Source: Actinomycetota bacterium
GTDB taxonomy: Bacteria; Actinomycetota; Actinomycetes; Mycobacteriales; Mycobacteriaceae
Reading direction: 5' to 3'
Assembly (NCBI GenBank): GCA_018268465.1
Contig: JAFDWN010000043.1
Span: 1 to 39,937, forward strand
DNA: 39,937 nt
Positions 7,897 to 14,620 of this stretch are shown here, one piece after another (the stretch's first letter is position 1; each line of letters begins with the position of its first letter). Below the pieces are notes generated by a model. That model searched no databases. It saw only the letters and a program-made list of their open reading frames with translations, and had not been told where the DNA came from. The translations under genes and the position numbers were made by a program.

Positions 7897-9411
7897 TCAG
7901 GCGTCGACGTCGATCAGCTGTTCACGCACCTTCCGCGACTTGCGGCCGACGGTCAGCACCAGCATCAGCAGCACGGCCAGGCCGATGAGCGTCGCCGATA
8001 TCGGCCGTTGCAGGTAGATCATGGGACTGTTGTCCGACAGCAGCAGCGACTGGCGTATCGCATTCTCCGCGATCGGTCCGAGCACGAAGGCCAAAACCAG
8101 TGGCGCAGGCGGTATGTCGAGCTTCCGCATGGCATATCCGAGCAGGCCGAAGACGACCAGCAGACCGACGTCGAACATCGAGAAGTTCACGCTGTAGACG
8201 CCGACCACCGAGATCAACAGGATCGCCGGGTACAGCACCTTATACGGCGTGTTGAGCAGCTTGGCGAACAACGGCACCATCGGCAGATTCATGACGAGCA
8301 GGGCGATATTGCCCAGGTACATGCTCGCGATGATCGGCCACACCACGTCGGCGTGCTCGTGGAACAACAACGGTCCCGGATTGAGTCCGTACAGGACCAG
8401 CGCACCCAGCAGCACCGCACCGGTTCCCGAACCCGGGATGCCCATCGTCAGCAGCGGCACCATCGCGCCACCGGTTTCCGAGTTGTTGGCGGCCTCGGGT
8501 GCGGCAACGCCTTCGATCGAGCCCTTGCCGAACTCCTCGGGGTGTTTGGATGTCCGCTTGGCGATGATGTAGGACACGAACGACGCCACCGTGGATCCGG
8601 CGCCCGGCAGAATGCCGATGAAGAATCCGACGATTCCGCCCTGCAGCATCGCCGGTGTCGCCTGTTTGATGTCCTTGCGCGACGGGAACAGTTCGCGGAT
8701 CCGGCTGGGCACCTTGAACAATTGCTTCTCGGATTTGTCCTCGATGTTCACCAGGACCTCGCCGATGGCAAAGATCCCTACCGATAGTGCGATGAACTCG
8801 ATGCCGCCCGCCAGTTCGATCTGGTCGTTGGTGAAGCGCGGCTGGCCCGAGAACAGATCGGTGCCGATGGTGGCGAGGAACAGGCCGATGAACATCGCGA
8901 TGAAGCCCTTGAGCATTGAGTCCCCGGCCAGCATGATCACGAGCAGGAGTGCGAACACCATCAGCGCCGAGTACTCGGGTGGGCCGAAGTTGACGGCGAC
9001 ATCCGCGGCGATCGGCGCCAGGAAGGTCAGGCCGATGACGCCCAGGGTGCCCGCGACGAAGGATGCGATGGCGGCGATGCCCAGCGCTGCCCCGGCTCGG
9101 CCCTGCTTGGCCATCTGATAGCCGTCCAGGCAGGTGACCACCGACGACGACTCGCCAGGAATGTTCAACAGGATCGACGTCGTCGACCCGCCGTACTTGG
9201 CGCCGTAATAGATGCCCGCCATCATGATCAGACCGGTCGCCGGGTCGAATCCGGTCGCCAGCGGCAGCAGGATCGAGATCGTGGCAGGCGGCCCGAGGCC
9301 GGGCAGGATGCCGACGAGCGTGCCCAGCAGACATCCGATGACCAGCCACAGCAGGTTGGTCGGCGTGAAGGCCGCCTGCAGGCCCGACAGCAGGCCGTCG
9401 ACCGCGTTCAC
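7897..9411 (-). CDS. tctA: TTT large permease subunit TctA
   Basis: Large membrane subunit of the tripartite tricarboxylate transporter, 504 aa with about 10-12 hydrophobic segments. Signature blocks are present: GILPGLGPPATIS near residue 35, YYGAKYGGSTTSILLNIPGE near 70, and the second-half copy FFIGILPGAGSTVASFVSY near 270, with GMVPLL-like and MGIPGSGTGAVLLGAL segments. The internal repeat of the GILPG motif reflects the two-fold topology of the family. It drives uptake with the ion gradient together with TctB and the binding protein TctC. Gaps are 37 bp to tctB and about 50 bp to tctC. Confidence 0.95.
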   Translation of the reverse strand: MNAVDGLLSGLQAAFTPTNLLWLVIGCLLGTLVGILPGLGPPATISILLPLATGFDPATGLIMMAGIYYGAKYGGSTTSILLNIPGESSSVVTCLDGYQMAKQGRAGAALGIAAIASFVAGTLGVIGLTFLAPIAADVAVNFGPPEYSALMVFALLLVIMLAGDSMLKGFIAMFIGLFLATIGTDLFSGQPRFTNDQIELAGGIEFIALSVGIFAIGEVLVNIEDKSEKQLFKVPSRIRELFPSRKDIKQATPAMLQGGIVGFFIGILPGAGSTVASFVSYIIAKRTSKHPEEFGKGSIEGVAAPEAANNSETGGAMVPLLTMGIPGSGTGAVLLGALVLYGLNPGPLLFHEHADVVWPIIASMYLGNIALLVMNLPMVPLFAKLLNTPYKVLYPAILLISVVGVYSVNFSMFDVGLLVVFGLLGYAMRKLDIPPAPLVLAFVLGPIAENAIRQSLLLSDNSPMIYLQRPISATLIGLAVLLMLVLTVGRKSRKVREQLIDVDA

Positions 9412-9448
9412 CGCGCCACTCGCCGCGCGGTACGGCCGCCGATTCCGT

Positions 9449-10084
9449 TCACTGCCATAGGGTTCCTTCCGGGAGCTGCACCGCGAGCAGGACTTCGAAC
9501 AGCACGTACATGGCGACGGGGACCAACAGCAGCGTCACGATCGCGGCGACCGACCGGATGCGCTCGATGACGACGATGACGAGGATCACCAGCACCTCGC
9601 CGGCGATCAGGAATCCGAACGGTTCGATCAGCGCGGCGCAGGCGACCAGCGCCAGCCACACCAGCACCGCGCGTGTCATATGTGCCCGCGATAGCGAAAG
9701 CACGGGTACGTCACCGCTTCTGGCTCGCTTACCCCACATCCACACGGCGGAGAGCGCCAACCCAAGGCCGATGAGACAGATCGTCACCAGCACGGGCAGA
9801 TAGCCCGGCCCCGGTTCGCCTGCGCCGCCTTTGAAGTCGAGTTCGGTGCAGCTCCGGTAGAGCAGCCAGGCGCCGAGCCCGGCGATCACGAACCCGAGGA
9901 CGATGTGGACGCGTCGCGTCAGCCGAACGTCGCCCGGGTCGGGAGAGCTCGCAGCCTCCGCGGGGTCGGCCGCCGGGGGCACGTCGGGGGGTGGGAGGGC
10001 AGGCGGCGCCGCACCGTCGGATTCGCTGCCGAGGCGCCCGCCCAGGGCGGACGGGCCGACAGGTCGTTCGGTGTCGTGGGCCAT
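9449..10084 (-). CDS. tctB: TTT small membrane subunit TctB
   Basis: Small membrane subunit of the tripartite tricarboxylate transporter, 211 aa. A roughly 55-residue Pro/Ala/Asp-rich cytoplasmic N terminus precedes four hydrophobic helices (IVLGFVIAGLGAWLLY; YLPVLVTICLIGLGLALSAV; a VLVWLALVACAALIEPFGFL pair; and a last one near the C terminus). The motif GPGYLPVLV after the first helix is typical of TctB. The N-terminal extension is longer than I expect for the family. First gene of the operon; ATG preceded by AGAGG at 5 nt and by a canonical promoter (TTGACA, 17 bp, TACCTT). Confidence 0.88.
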   Translation of the reverse strand: MAHDTERPVGPSALGGRLGSESDGAAPPALPPPDVPPAADPAEAASSPDPGDVRLTRRVHIVLGFVIAGLGAWLLYRSCTELDFKGGAGEPGPGYLPVLVTICLIGLGLALSAVWMWGKRARSGDVPVLSLSRAHMTRAVLVWLALVACAALIEPFGFLIAGEVLVILVIVVIERIRSVAAIVTLLLVPVAMYVLFEVLLAVQLPEGTLWQ

Positions 10085-10104
10085 TCAGACCTCTTCGTCT
10101 AGAT

Positions 10105-10123
10105 GTCTTCAGAATGGAAAGAC
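10105..10123. promoter_or_regulatory. Imperfect palindrome in tct leader
   Basis: GTCTTCAGAATGGAAAGAC has 5-bp outer arms (GTCTT/AAGAC). It lies just downstream of the predicted transcription start of tctB (near 10133) and upstream of its start codon. The outer letters resemble the palindrome over the iclR start (TCTTCT-ATGC-AGAAGA). A site here would let the divergent IclR protein repress the transporter operon. Candidate only. Confidence 0.4.
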
Positions 10124-10139
10124 CGTCTGGTTGTAAGAA

Positions 10140-10168
10140 AAGGTAGGATCCTGCGAGAGCTGTGTCAA
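10140..10168 (-). promoter_or_regulatory. SigA-type promoter of tctBAC operon
   Basis: On the minus strand TTGACA (10168-10163) is followed after exactly 17 bp by TACCTT (10145-10140), a TANNNT -10 box. The predicted start is near 10133, giving a leader of about 50 nt before the tctB ATG at 10084. This is the best canonical promoter in the window and sits between the two divergent genes. Confidence 0.7.
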
Positions 10169-10216
10169 GCATCACTTTCGGCCCTCGAAGACCGCCTTAA
10201 CCCGACAAACGCTCGC

Positions 10217-10238
10217 TATCCTTCTTCTATGCAGAAGA
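10217..10238 (+). promoter_or_regulatory. iclR leaderless promoter with palindromic operator
   Basis: TATCCT (10217-10222) lies 6 nt before the ATG at 10229, so the transcript should start at or next to the start codon. A perfect palindrome TCTTCT-ATGC-AGAAGA (10223-10238) covers that point and includes the ATG. This layout fits negative autoregulation by the IclR protein, the usual behaviour of the family. Binding is inferred. Confidence 0.55.
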
Positions 10239-11020
10239 CAAGACCGGAGAGCGAAACGGGTCCTGCGTATCCGATCGCCTCGGTGAACAACGCGCTACTT
10301 CTGCTTCTGTTGTTCCGCGAGCAGCCACGCGTACGCCTCACCGACGCCTGCAAGTACCTCGGTGTCGCACATTCGACCGCGCACCGGCTGCTCGCGATGC
10401 TCGCCCACCACGGATTCGTCCAGCAGGAACCGGACACCCGCGCCTACGTCGCGGGTCCGGCACTCGTCGAGGTGGGCCTGGCCGTCGTCGGTTCCCTCAA
10501 TGTGCGCGAACAGGCGCGGCCCGTGATGGAGGAACTGAACGCGGAGCTGGGCGAGACCGTTCACCTCGGGGTGCTGGAGGGCAATCAGGTCCGCTACGTC
10601 GATGCGGTCGAACCCGACCGTGCGCTGCGCGTCGTCGCGCGCACAGGCATCCTCATGCCAGCCCACTGCACGTCACTGGGCAAGTCACTGTTGGCGCAGA
10701 TGACCGACCAACAGATCGTGGAACTGTATCCGACCTCCGCCGAGCCCTTCCCAGGACGAACCGCCCGATCGATCACCACGCAGGCGGCGTTGATGGAGGA
10801 GATCTCCGGAGCGCGAAAACGCGGATTCGCGGTCAATTCGGGTGAGACGGAGGACGACGTGGGCTCCGTGGCGGTGGCGTTTCGCGACTTCGCGGGCCGG
10901 CCTGCTGCCATCGCGGTGGCCGCACCGTCCAGTCGATTGAATTCGCAACGCATTTCGCGCATCGGCGAGATGATGATCGACGCTCTCGCCAAAGCACCGG
11001 AGGGCCCGCGGCGGGGTTAG
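10229..11020 (+). CDS. IclR-family transcriptional regulator
   Basis: A 263-aa IclR-type regulator. The N-terminal winged helix-turn-helix (residues about 15-75) contains VRLTDACKYLGVAHSTAHRLLAML. The C-terminal effector domain contains GETVHLGVLEGNQVRYVDAV, the LPAHCTSLGKSLLA-type segment (here MPAHCTSLGKSLL) and the closing GSVAVAFRDFAGRPAAIAVAAPSSR block. The ATG at 10229 is preferred over an upstream frame opening at 10103, because the intervening 126 bp are AT-richer, contain the promoters, and the resulting protein has normal IclR length. Divergent from tctB, so it most likely controls the transporter/MmgE operon in response to the imported acid. It overlaps the convergent MFS gene by 4 bp. 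Confidence 0.9.
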   Translation: MQKTRPESETGPAYPIASVNNALLLLLLFREQPRVRLTDACKYLGVAHSTAHRLLAMLAHHGFVQQEPDTRAYVAGPALVEVGLAVVGSLNVREQARPVMEELNAELGETVHLGVLEGNQVRYVDAVEPDRALRVVARTGILMPAHCTSLGKSLLAQMTDQQIVELYPTSAEPFPGRTARSITTQAALMEEISGARKRGFAVNSGETEDDVGSVAVAFRDFAGRPAAIAVAAPSSRLNSQRISRIGEMMIDALAKAPEGPRRG

Positions 11021-12201
11021 CCGGCGGTGTCGCGCCTGACGCTGGCGATACCCGAACACGCGGTGCCGAGCATGACGACCGCCAGCAGCAGGAACGCCGT
11101 CTGAACTCCCAGCCATCCCGAGACCGCGCCCGCGGCGGCGAGAACGATCGTCTGCCCCAGGCGATTCGTGGCGACGCGCAGCCCGAGGGCCGATCCCCTG
11201 CTGGTGTCGTCGACGAGGTTCACCACCCAGTCCATCGTCGTGGTCTGCGACAGTCCCAGGGCGAATCCGAGGAGGGCCATCGCGATGAGCATGGGAACGA
11301 CGACGTCGGCGACGGCGATGACGACGAGGCACCCTGCTGCCACGGCCGTCGCGATCACGGTGAGCCGCAGGGTGGGTATCCGGCGGACGAAAACCGGTGT
11401 CGCCGCCCTGGCCAGCAGCGCCCCGGTGGAACTGGTGCCCAGCAGGAATCCGACCTCCGCGGACGTCAGGCCGATCGAGGCGCCAAGCAGCGGCACATAG
11501 ACCAGCAGCAGGTCGATCCCGCTCTTGGCGGAGAAACTCGTCATCAGCGCGGCGGGCATACCTCGTTTACGCAGCAATCGCCATACGCGTTCGGCCCGCC
11601 CGGTGCGCTGTGTCGACTCGGCGATGGTGGTGCCCAACGCCAGCAGCGCGGGGGGCAGAGCGGCGGCGAACACCCACGCCGCGACCATGAGCGCCGACGA
11701 CGTCGCGCCGAGGCTGGGTTCGTCGGTGTGACCGATGATGACGCCACCGAGTACGGGTCCGATGATCTGCCCCAGCGCCGACGCGGTCGTCAGCGTTCCG
11801 AATCTGTTGATGCGCGCCAGCGGACTGTGCGCCTGCGCCATGATGCTCTGCGCGCCGATGACGGCCGACATGTGCCCGATGCCGAGTCCGGTGGTGGCGA
11901 GCGCGATGGCCGGGATGGGTTCGACGATCACCAGCGCGAACGACGAGACCGCGGCAACGGCCAGGCCCGCCCCGAGAAGGAAAGCGGGGTGGTGTTTCTC
12001 AACCCAGCGCCCGAAGCCAACGGCCAGCAGCATCGGAGGAACGGCGAAGGACGCCGCGGTCAATCCGAGCGTGACACCGTCGGCGCCCAGCGCCAGCAGC
12101 CGATACGTGGTCACCGGGCGGGCCAGCGTCACCGCGACCTGCAGGAGAAAGACGCTGACGACGGTGCCGACGAGCCACCATGGCGCCGGCGGGCGGTTCA
12201 C
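11017..12201 (-). CDS. MFS transporter
   Basis: A 394-aa major facilitator superfamily permease with about 12 hydrophobic segments in two halves. Helix 1 starts at LVGTVVSVFLLQVAV; the loop between helices 2 and 3 carries GFGRWVEKHH, a degenerate form of the MFS G-x-x-x-D/E-R motif; the second half begins after the basic loop RVWRLLRKRG. Start is GTG. It lies 49 bp after the VOC gene on the same strand, so both are probably expressed from the VOC promoter. Substrate and direction are not readable; uptake or export of a related small organic acid is a guess from context. Its 3' end overlaps iclR by 4 bp. Confidence 0.85.
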   Translation of the reverse strand: MNRPPAPWWLVGTVVSVFLLQVAVTLARPVTTYRLLALGADGVTLGLTAASFAVPPMLLAVGFGRWVEKHHPAFLLGAGLAVAAVSSFALVIVEPIPAIALATTGLGIGHMSAVIGAQSIMAQAHSPLARINRFGTLTTASALGQIIGPVLGGVIIGHTDEPSLGATSSALMVAAWVFAAALPPALLALGTTIAESTQRTGRAERVWRLLRKRGMPAALMTSFSAKSGIDLLLVYVPLLGASIGLTSAEVGFLLGTSSTGALLARAATPVFVRRIPTLRLTVIATAVAAGCLVVIAVADVVVPMLIAMALLGFALGLSQTTTMDWVVNLVDDTSRGSALGLRVATNRLGQTIVLAAAGAVSGWLGVQTAFLLLAVVMLGTACSGIASVRRDTAG

Positions 12202-12250
12202 GGCTCAGCGGAACCCCTGCCCGCGGCGCGCGGGGCGGGGATTGAGGCGA

Positions 12251-12649
12251 TCAGAACTTCCAGCCACGCTCCGGCGTGGCGACGTCGACCTCCACGCCGT
12301 CGGGATCGCGGAACTTGAAGAACCGTGGGGGGTCGGCGTCCTCGGCGCCATAGACTTCGATGCCACGATCCTTGAGCGCCCGCACCACGGCGCCGGTGTC
12401 GGTGATGGTGACGCCGATGTGGTTGGGCCCCATCGCACCGTATGTCCACTCCGACCGTTCGATCTCCGGATTTGGTTGCAACAGTGAGTAATTGACCTCT
12501 CCATCGCTGAGGTCAAGCGCCTTGCCCGGGTAGTGTCCCGGCGTCCGCGCGTCGCCGAGACGTTTGAAGCCGAGGACGTTCTCGTAGAACTCGGCCGTCT
12601 TCTCAAGGTCCTGGACGACGATTCCAAGGTGTCGGATGCGCACCTGCAC
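12251..12649 (-). CDS. VOC-family protein (glyoxalase/dioxygenase fold)
   Basis: A 132-aa vicinal-oxygen-chelate protein. The two beta-alpha-beta-beta-beta units are visible: RIRHLGIVVQDLEKTAEFYE at the N terminus and NHIGVTITDTGAVVRAL in the second half, with the closing FFKFRDPDGVEVDV. His in RIRHLG, His in NHIG and Glu in GVEVDV are the expected metal ligands. Members include glyoxalase I, methylmalonyl-CoA epimerase and ring-cleavage dioxygenases, so the reaction is open. Two GTG codons (12649 and 12643) are possible; the second has GAGAGGG at ideal spacing. The upstream region holds the same composite motif as the MmgE/PrpD promoter, linking it to that regulon. Followed after 49 bp by the MFS gene. 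Confidence 0.85.
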   Translation of the reverse strand: MQVRIRHLGIVVQDLEKTAEFYENVLGFKRLGDARTPGHYPGKALDLSDGEVNYSLLQPNPEIERSEWTYGAMGPNHIGVTITDTGAVVRALKDRGIEVYGAEDADPPRFFKFRDPDGVEVDVATPERGWKF

Positions 12650-12670
12650 CCCTCTCTTCCTCTGGGTCAG

Positions 12671-12710
12671 AGTCTTCCGTTATAGAGAAATAGTTTCTGC
12701 AAATCAGACT
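12671..12710 (-). promoter_or_regulatory. Composite motif shared with MmgE promoter
   Basis: On the minus strand this reads AGTCTG-N5-CAGAA-N4-TTTCT-N10-AGACT. The first three blocks have the same order and spacing as at 3364-3328, and the closing AGACT is 3 bp further away. It contains the palindrome AGAAA-TAG-TTTCT (12686-12698). A TATAAC sequence within it may be the -10 of the VOC gene. The site ends about 20 bp before the VOC start, as the other copy ends about 15 bp before the start of MmgE paralog 1. Confidence 0.6.
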
Positions 12711-12783
12711 TTAAGCCGCGAATGTGGACATAGTCAATGGTCGATCGAACGAAAGTGGTTGTCTGCTAGGCAGAATTGACCCG

Positions 12784-12896
12784 GCGCGAGCGTGCGACAA
12801 CTCGCCCCCACCATCCGGCGAGCGTGCGCCAACTCCTGATGACACACCGCAATCTGGCTGCAGACACGCACGCTCGCGCAGAAAGGAAGGGCAGAA
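12784..12896. repeat. Intergenic repeat copy B with extra left arm
   Basis: Second copy of the element at 1846-1926: 12818-12896 matches it with 3 mismatches in 79 bp. The right arm CGCACGCTCGCGC is at 12867-12879. The left arm is present twice: GCGCGAGCGTGCG at 12784-12796 and GCGAGCGTGCG at 12818-12828, with unrelated sequence between them. It lies 10 bp beyond the lhgO stop codon, in the same orientation relative to that gene as copy A has to its neighbour. Likely a REP-like element able to fold in the lhgO 3' region. Confidence 0.78.
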
Positions 12897-12906
12897 AGGA
12901 AGGGGG

Positions 12907-14100
12907 TCAGGCGGGGGTGGTGACCAGCCCGGCGATGCGCCGGCCGATCGGCAGCGCGGCCGTCGCCGCGGGGGACGGCGAGTTCAGCACGTGCACCATC
13001 CGCTCGGTCCGCTCGATGACGAAGTCGTGCACCAGGGTTCCGTCCCTGCGCACCGCCTGCGCACGGATACCCGCCGGATAGGGCAGCAAGTCGTCCTTGG
13101 TCAGCGCGGGTGCGTACTTACGGCATTCGGCGAGGTAACTGCCCTTGAGAAGGGAGTTACGGATCTCCTTGAGCCCCAGCCCGACATTGGCCCGCGCCAC
13201 CCGCCACAGTCCGGGGAAGGCGGCCATCCGCGCCACGTCGCGCGCATCGAACGACAGTTTGGGGTAGCCGGTGCGTGACAGACCCAGGATGGCGCTCGGC
13301 CCGACGGTGATGTCGCCGGTGATGGTCGGGCTCAGGTGCACACCCAGGAACGGCAGCTCGGGATCGGGCACGGGATAGATGAGGTGGCGCACGAACCCGG
13401 CTCGCCGGGGCGGCAGCCGGAAGTACTCGCCGCGGAACGGCACGATCTGGACGTCGGTGCGCAGACCCGCCATTTCCGCGAGCCGATCGGACTGCAGCCC
13501 GCCGCACGCCACCAGCCGGTCACACGTGAGAGTCTGTCCCGCAACGGTAATCACGACGCGTGCCGGCGTCTCGGTGATACCGAGCACTTCGGCACCCAGC
13601 AGCAGCGAACCCCGTTCGGCACCGACGAGGCCGGCCAGGCGGTCCGCGATCCTGCGGTAGTCGACGATGCCGGTCCTGGGCAGGTGCAGCGCCCCCGCCC
13701 CGCGGATTTCGGGTTCCAACTCGGCCAGCTCGCCGGGCCCGAGCCGACGGCATTCGATGCCGTTCACCTCCGCGCGGGCCTGGAGCGCAGCCATCCGGGA
13801 CAACTCCGCGGAATCCGTTGCGACGATGAGCTTTCCGCATTCGTCGAACTCGATGCCGTGCTCACCGCAGAAGTCCTTGGTGGCGCGTTCCCCCGCCTTG
13901 CACAAGGTGGCCTTCAGACTGCCCGGTTCGTAGTAGATGCCGGAGTGGATCACCCCGCTGTTGTGTCCGGTCTGATGTGTGGCGACGGTGTCCTCGGCCT
14001 CCAGCACGACGACGGTCGCGTCGGGTTCACTCAACAGCAGGTGATAGGCCGTCGACAGCCCGACGATCCCCGCGCCAACCACGCAGTAGCGGACATGCAC
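12907..14100 (-). CDS. lhgO: L-2-hydroxyglutarate oxidase
   Basis: FAD-dependent L-2-hydroxyglutarate oxidase/dehydrogenase, 397 aa, oxidising L-2-hydroxyglutarate to 2-oxoglutarate at the membrane. The N-terminal FAD fold begins YCVVGAGIVGLSTAYHLL with VVLEAE at the end of the second strand. The family stretch QTGHNSGVIHSGIYYEPGSLKA follows, then CKAGERATKDFC, and LVACGGLQSDRLAEMAGL in the middle. The C-terminal segment GIRAQAVRRDGTLVHDFVIE with HVLNSPSPAATAALPIG is typical. GTG start. It lies 60 bp after a small unknown gene that follows terC, all on the minus strand. Confidence 0.93.
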   Translation of the reverse strand: MHVRYCVVGAGIVGLSTAYHLLLSEPDATVVVLEAEDTVATHQTGHNSGVIHSGIYYEPGSLKATLCKAGERATKDFCGEHGIEFDECGKLIVATDSAELSRMAALQARAEVNGIECRRLGPGELAELEPEIRGAGALHLPRTGIVDYRRIADRLAGLVGAERGSLLLGAEVLGITETPARVVITVAGQTLTCDRLVACGGLQSDRLAEMAGLRTDVQIVPFRGEYFRLPPRRAGFVRHLIYPVPDPELPFLGVHLSPTITGDITVGPSAILGLSRTGYPKLSFDARDVARMAAFPGLWRVARANVGLGLKEIRNSLLKGSYLAECRKYAPALTKDDLLPYPAGIRAQAVRRDGTLVHDFVIERTERMVHVLNSPSPAATAALPIGRRIAGLVTTPA

Positions 14101-14160
14101 ACCGAGACCGTCGCAGAGCCGGGCCGGAGCGTCAACCGCGCGGACCCGCCCGCCGGACTG

Positions 14161-14589
14161 TCAGGACGCCCGGGCCTGCCGGCGCACCGCGAGCCGGCTC
14201 AGCACGAGCTGCCCCAGGGCGTGCACATCCTGGCGCGGCGACGCCGGGATCAACGTCACCCCGTCGGCGACCTCGGCCGACCCGATGTCGGCGATCAGCC
14301 CCGCCAAACCGTCCACGGTCCCCACGTAGTGCACCGACGCATCCGAATCGGACGTTCCGAGCACGAGCCGTGCCGAACGGAAGTCGCGTGCCACGGCGAC
14401 GGTGACGTCGAGGACCACCGCCACGTCGCCGTCGTCTGCCTTGACCCGAGCCCGGACCCGCTGGGCGTGCTGCAGATCGCTGGCAGCCACCCGCACCGCC
14501 GGTCCGGTGCCGTCGGTCAGTTCCGTCCACTCCGCGTCGGCCGCGGGCGCCACGTAGATCCGCAGCCCGTGCCGTTCCTCATCGACCAC
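14161..14589 (-). CDS. Conserved hypothetical protein
   Basis: A 142-aa acidic soluble protein that I cannot assign. The last third, VHYVGTVDGLAGLIADIGSAEVADGVTLIP followed by DVHALGQLVLSRL, resembles the C-terminal end of F420/FMN luciferase-like monooxygenases, where a GxxxxVA...GVDGV.L.P strand closes the barrel. The first two thirds do not look like that family, so this may be a remnant or a small stand-alone relative. Start is GTG at 14589. It lies 31 bp after terC and 60 bp before lhgO and is probably co-transcribed with terC, hence under the manganese riboswitch if read-through occurs. Confidence 0.7.
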   Translation of the reverse strand: MVDEERHGLRIYVAPAADAEWTELTDGTGPAVRVAASDLQHAQRVRARVKADDGDVAVVLDVTVAVARDFRSARLVLGTSDSDASVHYVGTVDGLAGLIADIGSAEVADGVTLIPASPRQDVHALGQLVLSRLAVRRQARAS

Positions 14590-14620
14590 GGACCCACGTT
14601 ATGGACCTGCCGCGCCGCCG

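Noticed and set aside
10103-10228. N-terminal extension of the IclR protein from an ATG at 10103
   Set aside because: The stretch contains the tct promoter and is AT-richer; the protein from 10229 has normal family length and its own -10 box.
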